Assembly: GCA_021805955.1 (NCBI GenBank)
Contig: JAJZDO010000177.1
Span: forward strand, 1 to 9,059
DNA length: 9,059 nucleotides
Source: Acidobacteriota bacterium
Lineage (GTDB): Bacteria; Acidobacteriota; Terriglobia; Terriglobales; Acidobacteriaceae
Reading direction: 5' to 3'
Shown here: positions 1 through 9,059 of the stretch, piece by piece
How the letters are laid out: the number at the start of each line of letters is the position of its first letter
How positions within the stretch are numbered: position 1 is the stretch's first letter
Made by a program: the position numbers and the translations under genes
Notes under the pieces: model-generated
Told to the model about the DNA's origin: nothing
Database searches by the model: none
What the model saw: only the letters and a program-made list of their open reading frames with translations

Positions 1-354
1 GTTGGATTTACGGTGCAATTGTCCCCGGTAGAAAAACGGCGTGCGTACCAGAATGGCGTCGTACTTGAGTGTCGCGGCCGTTTCTGCCATCGCAAGCGTT
101 TGCCGCACGCTTTCCTGACCCACGCCCGCAACCATCACCTTGTCTGGAGCCGCCGCCGCAATCGCCGTGCCCAGCACCTCCCGCTGCTCTTCCTGACTCA
201 GCATGATTGCCTCTCCAGTGGAACCAAGCACCACCATGCCGGCCAGTTGCGTTCGGGAGTAGAGCGCGACATTGTGTTCCAGCTTGCGCAGATATAGCGA
301 TCCGTCTGGATAAAACGGCGTCGTAATGGGCGGCAAAATCCCTTCGAGCAGCAT
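1..354 (-). CDS. Dihydrodipicolinate synthase / 4-hydroxy-2-oxoglutarate aldolase family protein, 3' end outside window
   Basis: Reading leftward from the ATG at 354-352, the frame stays open for 118 codons to the window edge, so only the N-terminal part of a protein usually near 290-310 residues is present. It begins MLLEGILPPITTPF, has the family phosphate/carboxylate-binding turn GSTGEA at residues 44-49, and the TPFFYRG segment at 105-111, which holds the conserved Tyr (Y109). The Schiff-base Lys would lie beyond the edge. Family members are (beta/alpha)8-barrel class I aldolases that add or remove pyruvate. The substrate cannot be assigned from this fragment. The PPITTPF, GS-x-GE and YRG features remind me more of the 4-hydroxy-2-oxoglutarate aldolase-like branch than of E. 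coli DapA, which has GTTGE and TPYYNRP; this is from memory. No clear Shine-Dalgarno precedes the ATG. A -10-like TAAAAT only 6 bases upstream suggests a leaderless message. Confidence 0.85.
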   Translation of the reverse strand, partial: MLLEGILPPITTPFYPDGSLYLRKLEHNVALYSRTQLAGMVVLGSTGEAIMLSQEEQREVLGTAIAAAAPDKVMVAGVGQESVRQTLAMAETAATLKYDAILVRTPFFYRGQLHRKSN

Positions 355-360
355 GTGAAT

Positions 361-366
361 ATTTTA
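361..366 (-). promoter_or_regulatory. Possible -10 box of the aldolase-family gene
   Basis: On the minus strand TAAAAT is followed by six bases (ATTCAC) and then the ATG at 354, which would put the transcription start at or next to the start codon. No convincing -35 hexamer lies 16-18 bases upstream. The rest of the 180-base gap (355-534) shows no gene. It holds an 8-base direct repeat ctgcattt at 429-436 and 450-457, and presumably the promoter of the plus-strand gene at 535. Confidence 0.25.
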
Positions 367-518
367 GACGAAATGAAAAAATCTATGCCTGGGTGGATCA
401 ACCGCTTGCCAGCGAGGATCCGATAGCACTGCATTTGTAGCGTGATAAGCTGCATTTACTGCGAAGTTCGGGTTGTAGAAGCATTGTGCAGGCCACAGAT
501 CACTGCAATACCATTACA

Positions 519-528
519 GGGGGGGGAG
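519..528 (+). promoter_or_regulatory. G-rich ribosome binding site with a G8 run
   Basis: Eight consecutive G (519-526) followed by AG form a strong Shine-Dalgarno ending six bases before the ATG at 535. It decides the start of the small membrane protein: the frame is open further upstream (to 442), but this site serves 535. A homopolymer G8 inside a ribosome binding site is length-unstable in principle, and slippage would alter strength or spacing. Confidence 0.6.
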
Positions 529-534
529 TCAGGA

Positions 535-753
535 ATGAAAGGTACAGTTCTTGCCGGAATTTTATTAGCTGTCCTTGGATGTGCGGCGCTGGTGTATCAG
601 GGTTTTACCTACACGACGCACAAGACAGTGTTCAAGCTCGGCCCGATTACAGCCAACGAGAATGAGCACCACACCGTTCCGCTGTCTCCGATTCTCGGTG
701 TAGCCGCCGTCCTGGGCGGTCTGGCGCTGGTTTACGTGGGTAGAAAGAATTAG
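535..753 (+). CDS. Small two-helix membrane protein of unknown function
   Basis: 72 residues starting at the ATG placed by the G-rich ribosome binding site at 519-528. Two hydrophobic stretches, about residues 4-22 (VLAGILLAVLGCAALVY) and 51-68 (SPILGVAAVLGGLALVYVG), flank a polar loop of about 28 residues containing GPI, a charged NENEHH patch and VPL. The protein ends in a basic RKN tail, so it looks like a hairpin inner-membrane protein with both ends probably on the same side. I recall similar short proteins with a YQG-x-TYTT loop in many bacteria, annotated as hypothetical or DUF, but I cannot name a family safely. No catalytic motif is visible. It lies 62 bases upstream of the next plus-strand gene, so co-transcription is possible. 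Confidence 0.75.
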   Translation: MKGTVLAGILLAVLGCAALVYQGFTYTTHKTVFKLGPITANENEHHTVPLSPILGVAAVLGGLALVYVGRKN

Positions 754-815
754 AAGAATCTCCGTGCAGTCGCAGCGCAGGTTATGAGAACCGGTCTGGG
801 AACGAGGAGGCTTGG

Positions 816-1220
816 ATGGGGTTGCTCGAAACGACGATGGAAATGGCAAAGCTGGCGGGCAAGGTGGCCAATCCAGAACTGGTTCAAGAAGCGATGAAGG
901 CCAATGCTGAGGCGCTCGCAATTAGTAGGAAAAATTTGGAATTGCAAAAGAGGGTCACGGAATTGGAAGGCAGGGTGAAAGAACTTCAAGCCCAACAAGA
1001 TGTTATCGAAAAGGTTTTCAGATTACGTGGATTCGTATTTTTCGAGGGTGATCCACATCCGCACTGTCCCGCGTGTTGGGACGCTGATAGGAAATTGATT
1101 CATATGATGGTCGTGCCTTCCTGGGGCCAGTCTGCATGCCCGAAATGTAAAAACACTATATATAGGGATATTCCCAGTAGTCCGAATCGTGGCGACCCCG
1201 AGAGCGTTCCGGCTTGGTGA
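816..1220 (+). CDS. Coiled-coil and zinc-ribbon protein of unknown function
   Basis: 134 residues, starting at an ATG with GAGGAGG (804-810) five bases upstream. Residues 1-28 form a predicted helix (MGLLETTMEMAKLAGKV). Residues about 30-68 are a Leu/Val heptad-rich, charged coiled coil (LELQKRVTELEGRVKELQ). The C-terminal part contains two Cys pairs, C84-x2-C87 (CPAC) and C108-x2-C111 (CPKC), separated by 20 residues. That spacing fits a zinc-ribbon knuckle, with aromatic residues F74, F75, F76 and W88 nearby. Such an arrangement suits an oligomeric adaptor or nucleic-acid-binding protein; phage- and plasmid-borne small proteins often look like this. Two 60-base samples give about 45-47 percent GC, below the 55-58 percent of the core genes, hinting at acquisition. 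No enzyme motif is seen, so I assign no function. Confidence 0.7.
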   Translation: MGLLETTMEMAKLAGKVANPELVQEAMKANAEALAISRKNLELQKRVTELEGRVKELQAQQDVIEKVFRLRGFVFFEGDPHPHCPACWDADRKLIHMMVVPSWGQSACPKCKNTIYRDIPSSPNRGDPESVPAW

Positions 1221-1278
1221 CAGGATTCAAAGACCAGCCGGAACTTTCACAACCTTCGCCACGTATCTTCTAAATGAA

Positions 1279-1302
1279 GCAAAGTGCATTCTCACACTTT
1301 GC
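1279..1302. other. Stem-loop between two small genes
   Basis: gcaaagtg (1279-1286) and cactttgc (1295-1302) are perfect 8-base inverted arms around the 8-base loop cattctca. One mismatch followed by two further pairs extends the stem outward. It lies 58 bases after the stop at 1220 and 42 bases before the ATG at 1344. No T-run follows on either strand, so it is not a standard intrinsic terminator. It could end or stabilise the upstream message, or shape the leader of the downstream gene. Confidence 0.45.
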
Positions 1303-1343
1303 CTCTGCTGCTGCGGATTCTTGGACCGCAATGGGAGGAGATG

Positions 1344-1535
1344 ATGGTGAAGTTCCTGCTTTGGTGCGTATTGCTGATTCTATGCTGGCCGCTGGCTCTG
1401 TTCGCGCTGGTGCTGTATCCAATTGTGTGGCTGATTCTGCTGCCCTTTCGGATCCTGGGCATCGCCGTACATGGCGTGCTGGCCTTCGTCGCCGCGCTGA
1501 TCTTCCTGCCAGCGCGTCTCCTCCGCGCGGTGTAG
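1344..1535 (+). CDS. Small hydrophobic membrane protein of unknown function
   Basis: 63 residues and almost wholly hydrophobic: MVKFLLWCVLLILCWPLALF, then a YPIVWLILLPF segment, then GIAVHGVLAFVAALIFLP, closing with the basic tail ARLLRAV. It reads as two or three closely packed membrane helices broken by Pro16, Pro26, Pro34 and Pro56. I chose the ATG at 1344 because GGAGG (1334-1338) lies five bases upstream. The ATG at 1341 is too close to that site, and the open frame reaching a GTG at 1284 would add a poorly hydrophobic 20-residue leader overlapping a stem-loop. The gene converges on carB with only one base between the two stop codons. Function is unknown; the composition resembles small YggT- or DUF-type membrane proteins only in a general way. 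Confidence 0.65.
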   Translation: MVKFLLWCVLLILCWPLALFALVLYPIVWLILLPFRILGIAVHGVLAFVAALIFLPARLLRAV

Positions 1536-1536
1536 G

Positions 1537-4824
<3,288 letters not shown>

Positions 4825-4837
4825 CTACCATCCGTTT

Positions 4838-5104
4838 CTATCTGTAAATCTCTCGACGATGACCAACCGCGACAACTAAAACAAGTAGCTCGTGATCGTG
4901 CAATTCGCATAACACCCGATAGTCGCCTACCCGGTAACGCCAGCGTCCCTTCAAGTCGCCCGCCAAAGCATGCCCGAATTGACGCGCATCCGCTGCATTC
5001 GCGATCTTGTCCCTCAAAAACCGCGTAATCAAATCGGCTGTTGGACGATCCAGCTTCGCCAACTGCCTCTTGGCGGTCGCCGTAAAGCTAACTGTCCAGC
5101 CCAA
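4838..5104 (-). CDS. RelE/ParE-family toxin (type II toxin-antitoxin system)
   Basis: 88 residues, the normal size for the RelE fold. The start is a TTG at 5104, overlapping the last 17 bases of the antitoxin gene. A stop lies a few codons upstream in this frame, so nothing earlier is possible, and GWTVSFTATAKRQLAKLD is a typical family N-terminus. The central LKGRWRYRVGDYRVL (51-65) and the C-terminal GHRREIYR (81-88) are the RelE/ParE core. Basic residues R56, R58, R63 and R83/R84 plus Y87 sit where E. coli RelE has its K52, K54, R61, R81 and Y87 (alignment from memory), which favours a ribosome-dependent mRNA interferase over a gyrase poison. The toxin would be neutralised by the antitoxin upstream. 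No truncation or frameshift is seen. Composition matches the host (33 of 60 G+C at 4981-5040). carB follows 13 bases downstream. Confidence 0.88.
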   Translation of the reverse strand: MGWTVSFTATAKRQLAKLDRPTADLITRFLRDKIANAADARQFGHALAGDLKGRWRYRVGDYRVLCELHDHELLVLVVAVGHRREIYR

Positions 5105-5300
5105 GTTCCCGTCTCACTTCTTCGAGCGTGAAGGTTGGTTCATTCCTGCTAAGAATCTCGTCCGCCAGCAATGAGTCCTCGCGGTCCTCAATATATTGCC
5201 GAATCGCTTCCTTCGCGTAGTAACTTTTCGTGCGTCCGGTTTTCTTCGCCAGACGCTCCAGCCGTTTTTCCATTTCCGGTTCTAAACGCACTCCCAGCAT
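5088..5300 (-). CDS. RelB-like ribbon-helix-helix antitoxin
   Basis: 70 residues from the ATG at 5300-5298, preceded by GGGAG (5313-5309) with eight bases of spacing. Residues 1-45 form a ribbon-helix-helix DNA-binding domain: the beta strand LGVRLEPEM (2-10), helix 1 EKRLERLAKKTG and helix 2 SYYAKEAIRQYIED. The acidic C-terminal tail (about 46-70, ILSRNEPTFTLEEVRRELGL) is the usual toxin-wrapping segment. It pairs with the RelE-like toxin whose TTG start lies inside its last codons. Such antitoxins repress their own operon as toxin-antitoxin complexes, and a perfect inverted repeat 14 bases upstream of the ATG is the natural candidate operator. Family assignment rests on the sequence pattern and the partner gene; RelB, CopG-like and ParD-like names overlap here. 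Confidence 0.88.
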   Translation of the reverse strand: MLGVRLEPEMEKRLERLAKKTGRTKSYYAKEAIRQYIEDREDSLLADEILSRNEPTFTLEEVRRELGLDS

Positions 5301-5313
5301 GGTTGCATCTCCC

Positions 5314-5329
5314 GTTAAACAAGTTTAAC
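5314..5329. promoter_or_regulatory. Candidate antitoxin operator (inverted repeat)
   Basis: gttaaac-aa-gtttaac is a perfect 7+7 base inverted repeat centred 21-22 bases upstream of the antitoxin ATG. It overlaps the TAA stop of the GIY-YIG gene (5317-5315) and abuts the GGGAG ribosome binding site. Ribbon-helix-helix dimers bind such short symmetric sites, so this is the likely autoregulatory operator. That role is inference from symmetry and position. Confidence 0.55.
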
Positions 5330-5967
5330 AGAATTGTCTAAGATACCGGTATATCTGGAAGGAAGCGGGCTATTCAATACGCTGAAACGGCGAACTGCTG
5401 TGCCACGAATGCGAACAAGCTCTAATTGTGCCCGAAGTAGCTCAAGATTCTCAAGCATCTTTCGCGCATAGGGAAACTGAAGCGAATCTTGGTTTACAGG
5501 AACACCGAGCAAATAACCACCTTTTATCATCAACTCTTCTAATCTCACGCTGTTTTTAATTGATGCCTGAACGTTTTTCAAAGCACCAAACACCTTGTTT
5601 TTTTCGTAAAGTTCGCAATATGCCCTCTCGCGATGGCTTAATTTTTTGGCGTGCTTATCAGTAGAGAGTGTTGTCTCAGCAATTTCAACTTTCTCTGGTA
5701 TTTTTATTTCTTTCATAGTTAAATGGTCGCGAATACGGCCACCCAAACTCTTAGTTTGGCCTATATAGCACCGAGATTTAGATTCAGACTTGTTATCCAG
5801 CAGAAATAGAAACCTATAAACACCTGGCCTTGTCAATTTCCCATGCAGGCTTTTGGGCATCTTTCTATTTTCAAACCATTCCCATATTTCTTCATTGCTG
5901 CATAGTTGTTCCCAATGAACTTTACATTCTCGACGATCAAGCGACGATGCAATATCATGAGGAACGC

Positions 5968-5971
<4 letters not shown>
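5315..5971 (-). CDS. GIY-YIG nuclease family protein inserted between carA and carB
   Basis: 218 residues if it starts at the GTG (5971-5969) that overlaps the carA stop as GTGA. GGAGGAG eight bases upstream, inside the end of carA, supports this start, and the open frame further upstream is only a shadow of carA. The nuclease signature is complete in order: GVY (50-52), CYIGQT (68-73) with YIG at 69-71, the conserved Arg and His in LGGRIRDHL (R79, H83), the metal-binding Glu in RLEELMI (E145/E146) and a later Asn in GVPVNQD (N160). The remaining 60 residues are a charged helical tail that may bind DNA or a partner. The fold cleaves one DNA strand per active site and occurs in homing endonucleases, repair and restriction enzymes; which kind this is cannot be told. 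Three 60-base samples give 38-40 percent GC against 58 percent in a carA sample, a sign of transfer. No intron or intein is visible in carA. Confidence 0.82.
5321..5334 (+). repeat. 14-base direct repeat, copy 1 (upstream of antitoxin gene)
   Basis: aagtttaacagaat occurs here and again, identically and in the same orientation, at 7137-7150. This copy contains the right arm of the inverted repeat before the antitoxin gene and encodes the end of the GIY-YIG protein. The two copies flank carA plus the nuclease gene. Confidence 0.6.
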
Positions 5972-7110
<1,139 letters not shown>

Positions 7111-7128
7111 CCTGTCTCCGCGGAGTGG

Positions 7129-7134
7129 ATTTTA
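7129..7134 (-). promoter_or_regulatory. Possible -10 box of carA
   Basis: TAAAAT on the minus strand, 18 bases before the carA ATG, lies in the AT-rich part of the roughly 100-base gap between lepB and carA. No good -35 lies at normal spacing; the nearest, GTGACG, is 22 bases upstream. No attenuator-like terminator or PyrR-type leader is visible, so pyrimidine control of transcription is not evident here. Confidence 0.25.
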
Positions 7135-7136
7135 TT

Positions 7137-7150
7137 AAGTTTAACAGAAT
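7137..7150 (+). repeat. 14-base direct repeat, copy 2 (upstream of carA)
   Basis: Identical to 5321-5334 (aagtttaacagaat). Here only one arm (gtttaac) of the antitoxin inverted repeat is present; the other side reads tttatta, so the symmetry is lost. It lies next to the -10-like TAAAAT of carA, 27-40 bases upstream of the ATG. Confidence 0.6.
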
Positions 7151-7210
7151 CTTGCGCGTCACCCTGTGGAAGATCGGGCGTCCATTCCGGATTGCCTTCA
7201 GGCCCGTTCC

Positions 7211-7762
7211 CTACCGCACCACGCCCATGTCGTCCGCAGGCCAATACACAAAGGATGCCTTGCCATAAATCAACCCGCGATTCACCGGGCCGAAGTCGCG
7301 GCTGTCGCTCGAAATCAGGCGATGGTCCCCCATCACAAAATATTCGTTTGCCGACAGAACCGTATTCGGATAGGAGCGTTCGTCTCGAAAGCGCATCGGA
7401 ACATACAGCTCCTTCAGCGCCTTTCCATTGACGTACACCTGACCTTCTTCAATGTACAGTTTGTCTCCTGGCACTGCGATCACGCGCTTGATGTAGCTCT
7501 TGGAGGGATCCAGCGGATAGTGAAATACGACTACATCGCCACGATGGATCGGTTCAAAACGATACTCGAACTTGTTGATGAATAGCCGTTCCTGGTCCTG
7601 CAATTCCGGCATCATGCTGGTGCCTTCCACCCGCACTGGCTGGTACAGGAAGGTGATGATGAGAAAAGAAATCGCAACGGCAAACAGCAAATCGCGGACC
7701 CAGGTAGAAACCGCGAAAGGGGTCGCCGCAGGCTTCGCGCCTTCGGGTTTTACCTGTTCCAT
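7211..7762 (-). CDS. lepB: Type I signal peptidase
   Basis: 183 residues from the ATG at 7762. It is an inner-membrane serine protease that removes signal peptides from exported proteins. A short cytoplasmic N-terminus leads to one membrane helix (about 22-40, VRDLLFAVAISFLIITFLY). The catalytic Ser is S49 in EGTSMMP, and the general-base Lys is K92 in YIKRVIAVPGD (90-100). Box E reads GDHRLISSDSRDFG (145-158), with His where many enzymes have Asn. Length and single membrane helix fit the short bacterial form. The start is uncertain: the frame is open to TTG codons at 7786 and 7792, and GAGG (7797-7794) lies seven bases before the 7786 TTG, so that start, adding 8 residues, is a real alternative. 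carA follows about 100 bases downstream on the same strand; co-transcription is possible, but a separate carA promoter is likely. Confidence 0.93.
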   Translation of the reverse strand: MEQVKPEGAKPAATPFAVSTWVRDLLFAVAISFLIITFLYQPVRVEGTSMMPELQDQERLFINKFEYRFEPIHRGDVVVFHYPLDPSKSYIKRVIAVPGDKLYIEEGQVYVNGKALKELYVPMRFRDERSYPNTVLSANEYFVMGDHRLISSDSRDFGPVNRGLIYGKASFVYWPADDMGVVR

Positions 7763-7813
7763 ATTCTCGGGATCGCCCAAAGACAAATTCAAACCTCGTT
7801 TTGCATTTTATCT

Positions 7814-7837
7814 GGAACACCGCAATTTTGCTGTTCC
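7814..7837. repeat. Inverted repeat in the lepB / glycosyltransferase divergent region
   Basis: ggaaca-cc-gcaa-tt-ttgc-tgttcc gives ten pairs with a 2-base bulge. It lies just upstream of a -10-like TAAAAT (7810-7805, minus strand) for lepB, and about 90 bases before the glycosyltransferase ATG at 7925. The position suits an operator or a regulatory site shared by the divergent genes. The rest of the gap (7763-7924 if lepB starts at 7762) shows no gene. Confidence 0.35.
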
Positions 7838-7924
7838 GGCGCTCGCGGAAAAACGGCCGCCTCCGAAAAAGCGACCCCTCCCCACGGGATTCGGAGAAAT
7901 GCTCTAAGCTACATCCAACGTTCT

Positions 7925-9059
7925 ATGAGAATTGCATTCTCTACGGGCCGTCCCGCCCACGTCGTCCTGCCCGCGAATCTGCTGTCTCAGCGCGGAATGA
8001 ACGTCACCATCTTCACCGCCGCGTACCGCTCTCGCTTTCGAGATCTTGCGCCCGGCGTTGCTCTGCGATGGGCCCCTCAGTTCGTGCCATCCCTTCATTT
8101 CCTGACCGGCGTGCAGCTTCCGCGCCCCTGGCAACGCGCCGATACAGCTATCTATGACCATCTTGTGGCGATGCAGATGGAGTCTAGAAACGACCGGTTC
8201 GATCTCTTCTGGGGCTGGGCGTCGGGATCGTTAGCGTCTGCGCGCGCTGCACGTCGCCGTGGCGCCAGTTTTGTCCTTGACCGCGCCTGCCCGCATGTCG
8301 ATGTTCAGCAGACCATGTTGCGGACAGAGTGCGATCGTCTCGGCGTGCGCTATCGAGCCGAGCCACCATGGTTCCGTGCTCGCCAGCTAGCTGAATATGA
8401 CGAGGCCGACATCCTCCTGGTCCCGTCCAGCTACTCTCGAGCGTCCTTTCCGTCAGAGTTGCAATCGAAAATATCCATCGCGCCACTCTTTGGACGAGTG
8501 CCGTTGGAACAGGTCATCATTTCCTCCAACATAGTTCCTGTCCCCTCAGCAAAGAAATACCCCGAAAGAGACCGAGCCTTCACATTCGGCACCGTCGGCG
8601 GACAACCCTTGCGCAAAGGCTTTTTCTATCTGCTGCGGGCATGGGAGCAACTGCAACTGCCCAACGCGAAATTGCTGCTTCGCACGGATGCCCGGCTCGA
8701 CAGGTTTCCGGCGTTGCGGGATTTGCTGCGCAAGCTGCCGAATGTCGAAGTGGTCAAGTATGTGGAGAATATGAGCGACTTCTACCGTCGCTGCGACGCG
8801 TTTGTCTTCCCTACCATTGACGATGGATTTGGCATGGCCCTGCTGGAGGCCATGGCGCAGGGGCTGCCTGCGATTACTACAACCCATTGCGGGGCCGCGG
8901 AATTGTTCACGCCGGATCGGGACTTGATTGTCGTCCCAGCGCAAGATCCCGAAGGTCTGGCCCAGGCCATCGAGCGTCTCTATACTTCTGCCGATTTGCG
9001 CCTTCGCCTTCGCGCCGGTGCGCTGCACGCCCTGCAACAGATTAAAGGCGATGGAGCGT
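7925..9059 (+). CDS. GT-B fold glycosyltransferase (GT4-like), 3' end outside window
   Basis: Open from the ATG at 7925 to the window edge, 378 codons without a stop. The N-terminus MRIAFSTGRPAHVVLPANLL with a later RGMNVTIFT is the first beta-alpha-beta unit of a GT-B glycosyltransferase. The linker VPSSYSRASF (166-175) and the nucleotide-sugar domain from GTVGGQPLRKGFFYLLRAW (222-240, with R230-K231) follow. The donor-binding signature is IDDGFGMALLEAMAQGLPAI (298-317), an E-x7-E type motif in which Asp (D300) stands for the first Glu and E308 for the second; D291-AFVFPT precedes it. Such enzymes move a sugar from a nucleotide donor to lipid, polysaccharide or protein at the cytoplasmic side of the membrane; donor and acceptor are not predictable. 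Only a few C-terminal residues are probably missing. No Shine-Dalgarno precedes the ATG. The gene is divergent from lepB. Confidence 0.88.
   Translation, partial: MRIAFSTGRPAHVVLPANLLSQRGMNVTIFTAAYRSRFRDLAPGVALRWAPQFVPSLHFLTGVQLPRPWQRADTAIYDHLVAMQMESRNDRFDLFWGWASGSLASARAARRRGASFVLDRACPHVDVQQTMLRTECDRLGVRYRAEPPWFRARQLAEYDEADILLVPSSYSRASFPSELQSKISIAPLFGRVPLEQVIISSNIVPVPSAKKYPERDRAFTFGTVGGQPLRKGFFYLLRAWEQLQLPNAKLLLRTDARLDRFPALRDLLRKLPNVEVVKYVENMSDFYRRCDAFVFPTIDDGFGMALLEAMAQGLPAITTTHCGAAELFTPDRDLIVVPAQDPEGLAQAIERLYTSADLRLRLRAGALHALQQIKGDGA

Noticed and set aside
429..457. Direct repeat ctgcattt (429-436, 450-457), 21 bases apart
   Set aside because: The spacing of two helical turns could suit an activator, but 8-base repeats in AT-balanced intergenic DNA are common and no other copy or promoter fits it.
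442..534. Longer start for the 72-residue membrane protein
   Set aside because: The strong ribosome binding site at 519-528 serves the ATG at 535, and the extra N-terminal residues would place polar sequence before the first membrane helix.
1284..1343. GTG start extending the 63-residue membrane protein to 83 residues
   Set aside because: No ribosome binding site serves 1284, and it lies within the 1279-1302 stem-loop; GGAGG at 1334-1338 points to the ATG at 1344.
7116..7125. 10-base palindrome ctccgcggag covering the carA ribosome binding site
   Set aside because: With no loop the RNA form is at best a 3-pair stem with a 4-base loop, too weak to claim control of translation.

Overview
The window reads as a stretch of bacterial chromosome of moderately high GC (hand-counted 60-base samples in carA and relE give 55-58 percent). 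The protein styles, especially the aldolase-family N-terminus at the left edge and the small membrane proteins, suggest an Acidobacteriota-like soil bacterium. That assignment is inference from remembered family resemblance, not from a search.

Layout, left to right. Positions 1-354 (minus) hold the N-terminal 118 codons of a dihydrodipicolinate synthase/4-hydroxy-2-oxoglutarate aldolase family protein, cut by the window edge. Positions 355-1535 hold three small plus-strand genes: a two-helix membrane protein (535-753) with a run of eight G in its ribosome binding site, a coiled-coil plus zinc-ribbon protein of unknown function (816-1220), and a 63-residue membrane protein (1344-1535). The last of these converges on carB, and a single inverted repeat carries the stop codons of both genes.

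Positions 1537-7110 (minus) hold the carbamoyl-phosphate synthetase locus. carA (7110 to 5968) and carB (4824 to 1537) are both full length with catalytic motifs intact, but they are not adjacent. About 1.1 kb of accessory genes sits between them on the same strand: a GIY-YIG nuclease gene (5971 to 5315) that overlaps the carA stop by 4 bases, then a RelB-like ribbon-helix-helix antitoxin and RelE-like toxin pair (5300 to 4838), and then carB 13 bases after the relE stop. The nuclease gene is markedly AT-rich (38-40 percent GC in three 60-base samples), while the toxin-antitoxin pair matches the host composition. A perfect inverted repeat precedes the antitoxin gene, and 14 bases overlapping it recur upstream of carA. 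Transcription of carB, needed for pyrimidine and arginine synthesis, apparently has to pass through, or start within, a nuclease and toxin-antitoxin cassette. This is the most notable thing in the window.

Positions 7211-7762 (minus) hold type I signal peptidase lepB, upstream of carA across a gap of about 100 bases. A divergent intergenic region of about 160 bases separates it from a GT-B fold glycosyltransferase (7925 to the right edge, plus strand), which runs out of the window. I saw no rRNA, tRNA, CRISPR array or insertion sequence.
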